NCBI GenBank assembly: GCA_002422605.1
Contig: DISW01000010.1
Span: forward strand, 1 to 38,354
Length of the DNA stretch: 38,354 nucleotides
Direction: 5' to 3'
Source: Bacteriovoracaceae bacterium UBA6200
GTDB taxonomy: Bacteria > Bdellovibrionota > Bacteriovoracia > Bacteriovoracales > Bacteriovoracaceae
In this document: piece by piece, positions 1 to 8,094 of the stretch
Layout of the letters: each line of letters starts with the position of its first letter
How positions within the stretch are numbered: position 1 is the stretch's first letter
Made by a program: the position numbers and the translations under genes
The notes under the pieces: generated by a model
What the model was told of the DNA's origin: nothing
Databases searched by the model: none
What the model saw: only the letters and a program-made list of their open reading frames with translations

Positions 1-723
1 GGAATGGATGGAAAAGGTAATGGCCCAGCAGCTATTGGTCTTCTCCCGCCACCACGTGATTTCACACAAGGTCTTTATAAATTTCCTTGGGTGAATTATG
101 GTGAACTTCCGCATGATGAAGATCTTGCTCGAATTATCCGCCATGGTCTTCCAGGCACAGCAATGCTTCCTTGGGATATTTCTGATGAGCGTTTGCATGC
201 CGTTATCCAATACATCAAAACTTATGCTCCTGAAGCTTGGGAAGGCGAAGATAAGGTTGTTGGTGAGAAATTTCCTCTTCCAAAAGATCCATTTGGTGAA
301 ACTTACCGTCATCAGGCGATTGAAAAAGGTCGTAAAGTTTATCACGTAACGGCTTACTGTATTCAATGCCATCGCGGTTATGCTTCGAAAGAAGAAGTAA
401 ACGCATGGGCAAAAGAACTTAATACGACAGTAGAAATTGGTGCTGATCTTCTTCAGCTTAAAGCTCAGGATGGAGAGTATAATTATAAAATTCTTCCACC
501 AGATTTTACGTATCATGACGTTCGTTCCGTATATGACGTTCCTTCAACTGTTCAGCGACTGATGTATGGTGTAACTGGTTCTGGTATGCCTGGCTGGAAA
601 GACGTTGTAACTGATGAAGAGCTCTGGGCCCTCGCTTATTATGTGGAAGATCTTCGTCAAATACGTATGAATCAAGAAAAGCGTAATGAGCTTATGGATA
701 AAGCGAGTGGTAAAAAGAAATGA
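1..723 (+). CDS. c-type cytochrome, 5' end cut by window
   Basis: The reading frame is open from base 1, so the true start and an N-terminal heme site lie outside. The first residues visible (GMDGKGNGP) are what normally follows a CxxCH heme motif, which suggests a heme site just upstream. A second motif, CIQCH, lies at residues 119-123 counting from the ATG at base 4, and a downstream Met in SGMPGW is a plausible axial ligand. It is therefore probably a diheme cytochrome c in the periplasm or membrane-anchored. The stop overlaps the SCO gene by four bases (ATGA), and a subunit IV gene follows, so it is most likely the cytochrome partner or subunit of a heme-copper oxidase encoded to the left. 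That assignment rests on context. Confidence 0.8.
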   Translation, partial: GMDGKGNGPAAIGLLPPPRDFTQGLYKFPWVNYGELPHDEDLARIIRHGLPGTAMLPWDISDERLHAVIQYIKTYAPEAWEGEDKVVGEKFPLPKDPFGETYRHQAIEKGRKVYHVTAYCIQCHRGYASKEEVNAWAKELNTTVEIGADLLQLKAQDGEYNYKILPPDFTYHDVRSVYDVPSTVQRLMYGVTGSGMPGWKDVVTDEELWALAYYVEDLRQIRMNQEKRNELMDKASGKKK

Positions 724-1385
724 ATACCGTAACTCAACCAGAATTTATTCGTAAAACGAACGTGGTGGAGAACCTTGTTCGTTCTAAACTTTTCTGGATC
801 TTCTTTTTAGTTTTTGGTTTTTCATACCCGATTTACCGTTCCATTAACCGAACTCTACCTCCTGAGCTTCCAGTTATTTCTGAAGTACCGGAGTTTGAAC
901 TTATCTCAGAGAATGGTCAGCGTTTTGGCTCAAAGGATTTAAAGGGTCGTGTTTATCTGGCCAATTTTGTTTTTTCTCGCTGTCCAACCATCTGTCCCAA
1001 AATGCTAAGCGAGTTGGAAATGGTTCAAAAAAGAGTCAGAGGGACGGGCCGTAAGGTTGCGATTGTGACTTTCACTGTTGATCCGGAACACGATAATGAG
1101 AAAGTACTTTTTGATCTTGCCCGTAAACATGATGCGAATCCATTTACCTGGACCTTTTTAACAGGTAATGACAAAGAGGCGATGTTTAAGTTGTACCGTG
1201 ACGGCTTCAAAGTGGGTGTAGAACAAAATGCGAAGAATTTATTCGACATTGCCCATTCTGAGAAGATCGTGCTGGTCGATGATGCTAACCGAGTACGTGG
1301 CTATTATTCATTTGAAAAAAACGACATAAATAAACTAATGATTGATGTGGGACTTTTAATTAATCGTCCAACTACTAAGGAGTAA
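720..1385 (+). CDS. SCO1/SenC copper chaperone
   Basis: A 221-residue SCO-family protein with a thioredoxin fold, which delivers copper to the CuA centre of cytochrome c oxidase. One membrane anchor is visible at about residues 23-40, followed by a periplasmic domain. The copper ligands are present: C88 and C92 in SRCPTICPKM, and H179 in DIAHSEKI. The length is normal for the family. The start codon overlaps the stop of the cytochrome gene (ATGA), so the two are translationally coupled, and subunit IV follows three bases after the stop. The oxidase context makes CuA assembly the likely job. A pure thiol-redox role cannot be excluded. Confidence 0.93.
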   Translation: MNTVTQPEFIRKTNVVENLVRSKLFWIFFLVFGFSYPIYRSINRTLPPELPVISEVPEFELISENGQRFGSKDLKGRVYLANFVFSRCPTICPKMLSELEMVQKRVRGTGRKVAIVTFTVDPEHDNEKVLFDLARKHDANPFTWTFLTGNDKEAMFKLYRDGFKVGVEQNAKNLFDIAHSEKIVLVDDANRVRGYYSFEKNDINKLMIDVGLLINRPTTKE

Positions 1386-1387
1386 CC

Positions 1388-1693
1388 GTGTCTGACAATC
1401 ATGCACAAACTCACGAGCACAAAAGCCATAAGAAAGAATATCTTTGGATCTTCCTTTGGTTGGCAGTGTTAACTGGTATTGAAATTTGGGTGGCCGAAGT
1501 TCCGGGCATTTCCAAGCTTTTGAAAGGTTCTGCCCTAACTTTCTTGGCCGTAGGGAAGGCCTTTATGGTTGCTTTTTACTATATGCACCTTAAAGAAGAG
1601 ACAAAATGGTTGCGTTTTATTGCTGCTGTGCCTATTTCAGCTGCTATTTTTGCTACTGTTCTTTGTCTTGAGGCCATGTACAAACCATTCTAG
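1388..1693 (+). CDS. cytochrome c oxidase subunit IV (prokaryotic type)
   Basis: A 101-residue protein with a His-rich N-terminus and three hydrophobic segments (about residues 20-35, 45-65 and 75-95). The AVGKAFMVAFYYMHLKEE stretch is typical of the small prokaryotic COX4/CtaF/CyoD-like subunit, which stabilises the catalytic subunit rather than carrying cofactors. The start is GTG at 1388, chosen because an AAGGAG sits at the right distance and overlaps the stop of the SCO gene. It is the last gene of the oxidase cluster visible here. The catalytic subunits must lie left of the window or elsewhere. Confidence 0.85.
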   Translation: MSDNHAQTHEHKSHKKEYLWIFLWLAVLTGIEIWVAEVPGISKLLKGSALTFLAVGKAFMVAFYYMHLKEETKWLRFIAAVPISAAIFATVLCLEAMYKPF

Positions 1694-1739
1694 TATCGAT
1701 AAACCTATTGGGGAGACATTCTCCCCAATAAAGGTATTT

Positions 1740-1979
1740 ATGAATCACGATGAAACCCGTAAGTATATTCATGATCTGGCCAACTCCTTCTCGATTATAG
1801 ATGCCTCTCTCAATCGGGCCTTAACCCAATTGTCTCGTAATAGCCCACAGTTGTCTGATGAAATCACTCGACTACGCAAAGCCGATGAATACGTTAAAAA
1901 ATCTATTCACACTTTGCGTGTATTCAGAGAGCACGTTCATGCTCAAATCAATGCAGAAAATCAGAACAAAGACCATTAA
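1740..1979 (+). CDS. small orphan DHp-like histidine phosphotransfer protein
   Basis: A 79-residue protein. The frame is open further upstream, but the ATG at 1740 follows AAAGG and clears the preceding oxidase gene. Residues 10-34 hold an H-box-like segment (YIHDLANSFSII, candidate phospho-His H11). Residues 45-70 form a second amphipathic helix (RLRKADEYVKKSIHTLRVF) like the second helix of a kinase dimerisation domain. No ATPase domain follows. I infer a free DHp hairpin that could dimerise into a four-helix phosphotransfer bundle, in the style of Spo0B or ChpT. The role is unknown and the family call needs a profile search. Confidence 0.6.
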   Translation: MNHDETRKYIHDLANSFSIIDASLNRALTQLSRNSPQLSDEITRLRKADEYVKKSIHTLRVFREHVHAQINAENQNKDH

Positions 1980-2075
1980 TTTTACCTAAGCCTATTTGTC
2001 AGGCTTAAAAATTCAACCATTAAGCTCCTTCATCCGATAGGCCAGTCAGGTATTGTATTGGTTAAAGGATAATTT

Positions 2076-3419
2076 ATGAGCAGATTTTTAGTACTTACTT
2101 TGCTTTTATCTACGGGTGCCTTCGCCCAGGATTTCAGTAGCAAGCTGAAGGCCTTGGAAGAAGAAAGAGAGGAGGTTCTCTTTAAATGGCGTACCGCTAA
2201 TAAATTCACAAATAAACTACCTAACGATGCTTATGTTAAGGCCCATAACGACGCCTGGAATAAGTATCTGGAGCAGGAGCTAAAGCTCCATCAAGACTCC
2301 TGTAAGACCAATAGTGCTCATTGCTTAACCCAAGCACAAAGTAGTTTGAAAAAATCCCAGATTAATATCGTAACTGGACTGATGACCAGGAAGAACGATT
2401 GGGCCCGCCAAGGCTTAAGTGCCGAAGAACAACGTAAGAAAGAAGAAGAATTTAAGGCCCAGAATCAAGACAACAACCGCCAGGTTGCTGGGGAACGTTC
2501 CGGTCGGGAAGTTAAACCAGAAATTAAACCAGAAATTAAGCCCGAAATTAAACCAGAAATTAAGCCTGACGTTAAACCAGAAGTTGTTATCTCCTCAGAT
2601 AAACCAACAGAAGAAACGACTAGAACAAGTGTTGGCCTTGATGAGGTGGCAACTATTTTACAGGATAAACTTGATAGCGACCTTAAGGCCTTAGAAGTGG
2701 AATTTGAAAAGAAATATCCTGGTTATAAAGAAAAGGAAATGACTGCCGAAGTGAAGGAGTTTCTTGAAGCCCAGGAAGAACTTCGCCATCAGAAAGTGGT
2801 CGAGATTTTTAAAACGTTATGTACCCGATATCCAAAAAGTGCCGAAGTATGTCTTACTGAGGAGCAGTTGGGAAAATTAAAAGACGAATCAACATCTCAA
2901 GTTTGCTTAATTGATCGCAAGTTTAAGATGCAAAAACATCAGGATGTTTTAAGCTCTTTAAGTGCATCCCATGAAAAAGACTGGACTGATCTTCCAAAGC
3001 CGAAGTCCTGTGAAGCCTTGATTAAAAAAGACAAGGCCGCCACTGAAAAAGAAACAGTAAAACCTGAAGTGCAAGTGGTTGAGGAGAACGAAGATGAAAA
3101 ATCTCCTCGCAACTATGTCGCTGATTCTTGTAAATGGGTGAGTGATCTTCCTCGAAAGATTGTTAATGGCCCTGGTTGTGGTCCTAAAGGACGAAGCCGC
3201 ATTTGCACCGGCTATGTCGTTTGTGATCAAAAAGAGGGCGGTGGTAAATTCATCCGTATGTCATCATGTCGGGCCGAGAGATGCGGCCCATCAGACGCAG
3301 ATGCTGTCCGCTGTACTAAGGATCAAGGTTACTTTTCTGAAAGACCTCCAGGAGAAGAAAAACTTTTCATGACTCCTCGACTTAAAAAAATTCTCTCATC
3401 TGGGGCCACGGAGCAATAA
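2076..3419 (+). CDS. secreted protein with KPEI repeats and Cys-rich C-terminus, unknown function
   Basis: A 447-residue protein I do not recognise. It has a clear Sec signal peptide (residues 1-18, cut after TGAFAQ). Two charged, helical Cys-containing regions (about 20-125 and 190-310) resemble each other in composition and in their K-V-x-I/E-x-F-K-x-L-C style. Between them is a Pro/Lys/Glu linker made of tandem four-residue PEIK/KPEI units at about 145-170. The C-terminal 95 residues carry eight cysteines (SCKWV, GPGCGPKG, RICTGYVVC, SSCRAERC, VRCTK), which suggests a disulfide-rich periplasmic or exported domain. AAAGGAT precedes the ATG. It heads a three-gene operon with two more secreted proteins. 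Confidence 0.75.
   Translation: MSRFLVLTLLLSTGAFAQDFSSKLKALEEEREEVLFKWRTANKFTNKLPNDAYVKAHNDAWNKYLEQELKLHQDSCKTNSAHCLTQAQSSLKKSQINIVTGLMTRKNDWARQGLSAEEQRKKEEEFKAQNQDNNRQVAGERSGREVKPEIKPEIKPEIKPEIKPDVKPEVVISSDKPTEETTRTSVGLDEVATILQDKLDSDLKALEVEFEKKYPGYKEKEMTAEVKEFLEAQEELRHQKVVEIFKTLCTRYPKSAEVCLTEEQLGKLKDESTSQVCLIDRKFKMQKHQDVLSSLSASHEKDWTDLPKPKSCEALIKKDKAATEKETVKPEVQVVEENEDEKSPRNYVADSCKWVSDLPRKIVNGPGCGPKGRSRICTGYVVCDQKEGGGKFIRMSSCRAERCGPSDADAVRCTKDQGYFSERPPGEEKLFMTPRLKKILSSGATEQ
2510..2584 (+). repeat. 12-bp tandem repeat encoding KPEI units
   Basis: About six degenerate copies of a 12-base unit close to GAAATTAAACCA lie inside the reading frame and keep it in phase. They encode a Lys-Pro-Glu-Ile linker. 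Copies differ mainly at third codon positions (aaa/aag, cca/ccc/cct), so the repeat is kept at protein level and is not freshly duplicated. Confidence 0.85.
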
Positions 3420-3420
3420 T

Positions 3421-3669
3421 ATGAAGTATCTTATTTTTATTCTTATCTCATCAATGGCCCTGGCCGAAGTAAGTCACGATGTCCTCATTCGTGGTAAAAT
3501 CGGAAATGACTTTAATGAAAAGCAAGTCAAGGTCCACGATACTTTAGGGCAGTCCTACTACTTGCCCAGGTCTTCATTTCCTAAAAATTTTAAATTCAAG
3601 CAAGGCGAGAGTTTTTCAATTGAGGTTCATGAGAAAGTACTCGATAAAGTTAAAATAATTAAAAAATGA
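3421..3669 (+). CDS. small secreted protein, unknown function
   Basis: An 82-residue protein with a signal peptide (residues 1-15, ending SSMALA before EVSHDV). The mature part is about 65 residues, rich in Lys and beta-strand-forming residues, with the look of a small OB-like or SH3-like barrel (DVLIRGKIG, QSYYLPRSSFP, FSIEVHEKV). That fold is a guess. It starts one base after the stop of the upstream gene with a GGAG ahead of it, and its own stop overlaps the next start (ATGA). It is therefore co-translated with both neighbours. Confidence 0.7.
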   Translation: MKYLIFILISSMALAEVSHDVLIRGKIGNDFNEKQVKVHDTLGQSYYLPRSSFPKNFKFKQGESFSIEVHEKVLDKVKIIKK

Positions 3670-4370
3670 AGTACCTCTTATCGTTTTTACTTTTAGTTCC
3701 CATAGCGCAGGCTTCTCCCTTAGATAAGCTGACTTGCAGTCATGTTATAAAAGAACAGGTTAAAGAATGGAAGGCACGAGGAGAATGGGATCGACGCTCA
3801 TATGAAGGTGACGATGTTTACTTCGCTTCTCCTGGAGAAAAAGTTGGCGAATGGATTCTTGTTAAACCGATCCCGGAAGGTACCGGTCTCTCAAAAGTCA
3901 CACCTGAAGGACGAGTTGAGATTCTTTTAAGACGTGGTCAGTGCCGGAAAAAGAGCACTCAGTATGCTCAACCTAAGCCGCTTAAAGATCATGTGAGTGA
4001 CAAAGACTTGCAGGGATTTACTGATAAAAATCCGAAGGCCTTGATCTATGTTTGGTCATCCTCTGAAAATAAGTCCCGTGAAGGACTTGCTGACATAAAA
4101 AAGATTTCAGAAAAAATAGGTCTCCCGCTTTTGGTCTTACTCGATAAAGACGTTCCAAAAAATGAATACGTCAAATATCAGGAAGACTTAGGGGTTGAAT
4201 TAACCCGCAGAGTAGATGCTGTCGAATTTCAAATGAGGAACATTGAGGTCTTTCCAACAACCATGGTTGTAAAGGATGGAAAGATACTGATGAAGATGAT
4301 CACGGGTTATAAAGAATTATCTGTCTTAGAAAAAGAAATAGAAAGAATGATGAAAGGGACCGGAAAATAA
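3666..4370 (+). CDS. secreted thioredoxin-fold-like protein without active-site cysteines
   Basis: A 234-residue protein with a signal peptide (residues 1-16, ending PIAQA). The N-terminal 90 residues are unrecognised and hold two cysteines (TCSHV and GQCRK). Residues about 115-230 look like a thioredoxin fold: a strand ALIYVW, then SSSENKS where W-C-x-x-C would be, and later VFPTTMVVKDGKI, which matches the cis-Pro loop and following strand. The redox cysteines are absent, so it is probably not an oxidoreductase. It has no strong ribosome site of its own and depends on the ATGA overlap with the gene before. Confidence 0.6.
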   Translation: MKYLLSFLLLVPIAQASPLDKLTCSHVIKEQVKEWKARGEWDRRSYEGDDVYFASPGEKVGEWILVKPIPEGTGLSKVTPEGRVEILLRRGQCRKKSTQYAQPKPLKDHVSDKDLQGFTDKNPKALIYVWSSSENKSREGLADIKKISEKIGLPLLVLLDKDVPKNEYVKYQEDLGVELTRRVDAVEFQMRNIEVFPTTMVVKDGKILMKMITGYKELSVLEKEIERMMKGTGK

Positions 4371-4393
4371 AATTCCCGATCCCTGAAAGTCTT

Positions 4394-6478
4394 TTAGAAT
4401 TTGTAGCTGACACCTGCGTAGTAATTTCTATCCATGGCCCAGATAACACCATCAGATCTCACACGCGAGTAGTATTCCTTATCAAGTAGATTGTTGATAC
4501 CGGCCGAAACCATCCAGCTGTTGGTTACGTTCCAGTCAGCAGTCAGATCAAAAACAGTATAAGAAGGAATTTCATTATTGTTTGTGCCTGTGCTGTTGCC
4601 GTTATTGTCATCAGCATAGTGACGGCCAACAATGACACCCATTAATGCAACTTTTAACTTATCTTCCTTGTTGTAAATGGCACCCACTCTTGTCATGGTC
4701 TTTGGAGAATACTGAGGAGTTCTACCTTCAAGAGCACCATTAGTGTAACGGGCATCAAGTACACTGATATTAGCATAGAGATTAAAGTCACCGAACGGCT
4801 TAAGGGCTGTAAAGATGTTTGAAAGCTTTAACTCTGTCGCAGCATCTACACCTTTATGAGTTCCTGCACCGGAATTCGTTAGGGTTTTTCCAACTTTAGC
4901 AATTTTGTTCTCATAGCGGATAAAGAAAGCTGAGACATCCCAATTTAATTGATCAGTCTGACCTCGGTAACCAATTTCAGAATTCAGAGTTTTTGATGAT
5001 TCAATGTTGCTGTCAACAAATTCATCATTTTTAGTTGGGATGGCTTCTGACCAGGTTAAAGGCTTATAGCCTTCTGAGATATTAGCATAAAGCTGTGATT
5101 CTTCACTGGTGTGATAAGCAAGACCTAGACCAAAGAGAGGAACATTTTCAGTCTTGTCACTTTTACCAAGTACTCCGCCTTTTCTTTCATCCACTGTCTG
5201 ACGAATATTTTCTACACGCACACCTGGAGTTATCATGAGCTTACCGAATGAGAAGCGGTTTTCAGCGAAGTAGGAATTGGTGTGAGTTTCACGATCAACT
5301 CTTTTTGTCACGGCTCCATTATTTGAAGCCGGGCCACTACCTGTTTTTTGAACAATAGGAGAAACCAGATTGTAATAGAGGTAGCCTGCTGAGAAAGTAT
5401 GTTCATTCCCAAAAGCCGAGTAATTTTTCAAATATCGAACCTGGCCGTTATAACCGAAATATCTTTGATCGGTGATATCGTTAGTTGTTCCATTATAGAA
5501 GCCGCCAAAAGCAGTTCCCGTTCCGACCTTTTGTCTTTTCGAATAACGATTGTAGGCCGTTCCCCAGATTGTTGCTTCAATAAGAGAAGTGTCATCAATT
5601 TTGTGATCCACACCTAAAGCAAGTTGGGCGCGAGATACTTTCAGACGATCATGTTCCTTAGAAGCTTTTCCAAGATCATCACCGAATTCATTCAGACCTG
5701 CTCCCGCTTTTTTAGAAAAGCCGCCAGTTTCACCATGATCGGAATTGTAGCCATTGAAAGAAATTTTATAAGTATTTTTGCCCTTGAAAATATGATCGCG
5801 AATCTGGACATAGTCAGCAGCGAAATCAGAATTTTCTCTCTGAGGACCATCACCCTGACGACGATAATACTCGACAGCGTAAGAGTGATCGCCTTTGCTG
5901 CCATAAACGGCATTGTTTGTTGCAAAGAGATTGTATGAACCATAAGTCAGACCAACTTTCCCTGAAACTGCCTGGTCTTTTCTAAGAGGTCTTGAAATAT
6001 AATTAACAACTCCACCAGGTTGTGGTCCATAATGAAGGGCCGCTCCGCCACGAATGAATTGGAATTTATCCATCATAGGAAGTGCAGGAGAGAAGTAATG
6101 TGCCGGATAACCAAACATGTCCGCTGCAACAGGAATACCGTCCTGAAGAAGAAGCACGTTGAATGATTCATGAGGATTACCAAGACCACGGTAGGTCATT
6201 GCTGCGAGAGATTCGTTAGGAATTTCTGAGATTAAAAGTCCCGGAGTCTGAGAAGTCGCCTGACGGTAATTATTTGTTTGAAGAGCTGGAATTTGTTTCA
6301 AATCAGTAACGGTATTTTTCTTTCCCGAAAAGATCTGAGTCCCTTTATTCTCTTCCCAATAACCGGAGAAGGAGCCTTCTTTTTCTTCTGATACTTCAAT
6401 TGTGTCTAGTGTTTCTTGGGCTTGGGCACTTAAAACCACCGCGCCTAAGAGCATAGAACTAATAACTGTTTTGTTCAT
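4394..6478 (-). CDS. TonB-dependent outer-membrane receptor (FecA/siderophore type)
   Basis: A 694-residue outer-membrane active transporter driven by TonB. The signal peptide covers about residues 1-20 (VVLSAQAQE), followed by a TonB-box-like DTIEV at 25-29. The plug domain (about 50-165) has the family's YRGLGNPHE, LLQDGIPV and GGAALHYGPQPGGVVNYISR stretches. The barrel follows and ends in an aromatic terminus (YAGVSYKF). The ATG at 6478 is preferred over a TTG one codon earlier because it gives a proper signal peptide and an AAGG eight bases upstream. The substrate is probably a ferric chelate, from family resemblance. No clear Fur box was seen. It is convergent with the secreted-protein operon and divergent from the DGC gene. 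Confidence 0.9.
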   Translation of the reverse strand: MNKTVISSMLLGAVVLSAQAQETLDTIEVSEEKEGSFSGYWEENKGTQIFSGKKNTVTDLKQIPALQTNNYRQATSQTPGLLISEIPNESLAAMTYRGLGNPHESFNVLLLQDGIPVAADMFGYPAHYFSPALPMMDKFQFIRGGAALHYGPQPGGVVNYISRPLRKDQAVSGKVGLTYGSYNLFATNNAVYGSKGDHSYAVEYYRRQGDGPQRENSDFAADYVQIRDHIFKGKNTYKISFNGYNSDHGETGGFSKKAGAGLNEFGDDLGKASKEHDRLKVSRAQLALGVDHKIDDTSLIEATIWGTAYNRYSKRQKVGTGTAFGGFYNGTTNDITDQRYFGYNGQVRYLKNYSAFGNEHTFSAGYLYYNLVSPIVQKTGSGPASNNGAVTKRVDRETHTNSYFAENRFSFGKLMITPGVRVENIRQTVDERKGGVLGKSDKTENVPLFGLGLAYHTSEESQLYANISEGYKPLTWSEAIPTKNDEFVDSNIESSKTLNSEIGYRGQTDQLNWDVSAFFIRYENKIAKVGKTLTNSGAGTHKGVDAATELKLSNIFTALKPFGDFNLYANISVLDARYTNGALEGRTPQYSPKTMTRVGAIYNKEDKLKVALMGVIVGRHYADDNNGNSTGTNNNEIPSYTVFDLTADWNVTNSWMVSAGINNLLDKEYYSRVRSDGVIWAMDRNYYAGVSYKF

Positions 6479-6561
6479 CAAATAAGCCTTTTTTATGGTT
6501 ACCTATACTTTTGTTTGAGGAGTAAAACAATTGTTCTTAAGTTTGTCTAGATTTCTTTTCT

Positions 6562-6575
6562 GTGACCTGGATCAG
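6562..6575. promoter_or_regulatory. Crp/Fnr-type box upstream of DGC/radical SAM operon
   Basis: GTGAC-CTGG-ATCAG, with core TGAC 6563-6566 and ATCA 6571-6574, centred at 6568.5. A -10-like TATTCT at 6598-6603 starts 29.5 bp from the centre, the class II (-41.5) spacing. That predicts a start of transcription near 6610, just before the GTG at 6621. Toward the TonB receptor on the other strand the matching position reads TAAGAA, a weak -10. It could also be read as a Crp-like TGTGA-N6-TCAGA. Confidence 0.55.
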
Positions 6576-6620
6576 ATTATGACTTCGTTTTTGATGCTAT
6601 TCTGGCCGAAAAGGTTTTGA

Positions 6621-6989
6621 GTGGATTCGAAAAAAGTCATCGTCTATTCTTGTTCAGGATGTTCTAACGTTGCGCAGTTAGCCAATTCAGTGGCCGTAAA
6701 GCTGGATCGTTCTGGCATTGCTAAGATGTCTTGCATCGCTGGCGTTGGAGGAGATGTTAAGTCGTTAGTTAAAGTGGCCGAAAAAGCCGAGAAAATTCTG
6801 GCCCTTGATGGTTGCCCCTTACAATGTGTTGCGCAGTGTCTTAAAAAACATAATATCGAACCTACAGCTCATCTTGTTTTAACAGAGGAGGGATTAATTA
6901 AAAATTCTTCCGAGGACGTAACTCCTGAAACTGTAGAAGAGTTCTTTCAAAAAGTTTCTGCCCTGGTGAAAGATTTAGAAGGCAAATGA
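6621..6989 (+). CDS. putative zinc-binding protein, DGC domain
   Basis: A 122-residue DGC-domain protein (Pfam PF08859 type). The cysteine signature is visible: C11 and C14 (CSGCSNVAQ), C38 (MSCIAGVGGD), then the name-giving DGC at 63-65 with C69 and C73 (LDGCPLQCVAQC). The family is thought to bind zinc or another metal, and its role is not settled. The start is GTG at 6621 with AAAAGG upstream. An upstream ATG in frame was not seen. Its stop overlaps the start of the radical SAM gene (ATGA). A Fnr/Dnr-type box stands at class II distance. Confidence 0.85.
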   Translation: MDSKKVIVYSCSGCSNVAQLANSVAVKLDRSGIAKMSCIAGVGGDVKSLVKVAEKAEKILALDGCPLQCVAQCLKKHNIEPTAHLVLTEEGLIKNSSEDVTPETVEEFFQKVSALVKDLEGK

Positions 6990-7918
6990 ATAGTCCCCTT
7001 AATCTATATTCTCGCTATATAAAAAATCTGCACGGACAAAGAGTTCAAAAAATTCCAGTTGATGCTGGTTTCACCTGTCCTAATCGGGATGGTTCCAAAG
7101 GCTTTGGCGGTTGTACTTTTTGTAACAATGATAGCTTCTCGATGGGTGCGAAAGAATTATCGATTAAAGATCAGGTTCAAAATGGAATAGCACTTTACCG
7201 CCGTAAATTTCCTAAGCTCGAAAAGTTCATCGTTTATTTTCAAAGTTACTCCAATACCTATAAGAGCGTGCATGAATTAGAGAGAATCTACCTTGAAGCT
7301 CTTAGTATTGAAGGAGTGATAGGAATTGCAATCGGGACCAGACCCGATTGTATAGATATAGAAAAAGTAGCTTTACTGCAGGAACTGGCCCAGAGCTATG
7401 ATGTTACGGTAGAATATGGAGTTGAGTCTTTAAGTGATGAGACCTTAAAAAGGGTCAATAGAGGACATACCGTAAAAGATTTTGAAGTCGCTCTTGATAT
7501 GACTTATGGAAGAGGAATCAAATTATGCACGCACTTAATTCTTGGATTCCCGTGGGAAACAGAAGTCTCTCTTCAGAGAACTTGCCATAAGATACAAGCT
7601 TATCCGTTAGACTTCATTAAAATCCATCAGCTCCAGGTTGTTAAGGGGACAGTGATGGGGACCGCATATGAAAAGGATCCTTTTCATGTCATTAATAAAG
7701 AAGAGTATTTTAAAATGCTCATGGAAGTCATTACACATCTCGACCCAAAGATTGTGATCCAGAGACTTTTTTCTGATTACCGACCTGAATATTTAATCTC
7801 AAAGGCCTGGTCTGAATCGATGTCTCTGCTCACGAGTGAATTCATGCACTACCTGGAATTTCATCAAGCATGCCAAGGCAGTAAGAGAAGCAATTTTAAA
7901 ATCGTTTTGCCGAAATAA
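6986..7918 (+). CDS. radical SAM protein, YhcC/TIGR01212 family
   Basis: A 310-residue radical SAM enzyme. The SAM-cluster cysteines have the unusual spacing of this family: C31, C43 and C46 (CPNRDG...GGCTFC, C-x11-C-x2-C). Further family marks are YFQSYSNTY (about 90), GTRPDCI, VEYGVESLS and THLILGFPWE, which are the strands of the partial TIM barrel binding SAM. The true substrate of YhcC proteins is not established. It is translationally coupled to the DGC gene. The coupling and the shared Fnr-type box suggest the pair act together under low oxygen or nitrosative stress, which is inference. Confidence 0.9.
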   Translation: MNSPLNLYSRYIKNLHGQRVQKIPVDAGFTCPNRDGSKGFGGCTFCNNDSFSMGAKELSIKDQVQNGIALYRRKFPKLEKFIVYFQSYSNTYKSVHELERIYLEALSIEGVIGIAIGTRPDCIDIEKVALLQELAQSYDVTVEYGVESLSDETLKRVNRGHTVKDFEVALDMTYGRGIKLCTHLILGFPWETEVSLQRTCHKIQAYPLDFIKIHQLQVVKGTVMGTAYEKDPFHVINKEEYFKMLMEVITHLDPKIVIQRLFSDYRPEYLISKAWSESMSLLTSEFMHYLEFHQACQGSKRSNFKIVLPK

Positions 7919-8090
7919 AGCTTGGAATGCTCCGGCCATCGACACTAAAGCCCATTATTCCGGACCATCTATGGGTTATTTTAGCTTTTCTCACTAATGG
8001 TATGTGGTCATGCAAGAATTGCTCTAAAGCCTCCGATAATGCTCATCCTTAACTGATAGCGTTCTTCAGACTTCTAAAACTTGATCCAAG
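7919..8090. other. intergenic region with a 41-codon open frame
   Basis: The 172 bases between the convergent radical SAM and ctaA genes hold no clear terminator. The plus strand has an open frame from ATG 7927 to TAA 8052, 41 codons, with a CxxC (MWSCKNCSK). The same frame continues past the stop for another 14 codons to TAA at 8095. No good ribosome site precedes the ATG. It could be a decayed gene or chance. Confidence 0.3.
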
Positions 8091-8094
8091 TCAA
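8081..8094. promoter_or_regulatory. Fnr/Dnr-like palindrome at the 3' end of ctaA
   Basis: TTGAT-CCAA-GTCAA is the best match in the window to the Fnr/Dnr consensus TTGAT-N4-ATCAA. It overlaps the ctaA stop codon and does not sit in front of a recognised gene. Leftward, TATCAG lies at the class II -10 position (8053-8058), so it could drive an unannotated leftward transcript across 7919-8045. It may equally be a chance match. Confidence 0.3.

Noticed and set aside
1987..2007. TAAGCCT/AGGCTTA hairpin after the DHp-like gene
   Set aside because: Seven base pairs with no T-run on either strand, so not called a terminator.
2510..2584. Repeat array as a possible CRISPR
   Set aside because: Units are 12 bases, contiguous and in frame, with no spacers.
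4356..4383. GGGACCGG/CCGATCCC hairpin across the end of the thioredoxin-like gene
   Set aside because: It contains a mismatch, has a long A-rich loop and no close T-run.
5624..5938. 104-codon frame antisense to the TonB receptor
   Set aside because: It is covered by a well-supported receptor gene and has no family resemblance or ribosome site.
6482..6620. Fur box for the TonB-dependent receptor
   Set aside because: No stretch resembles the GATAAT-type repeats closely enough.
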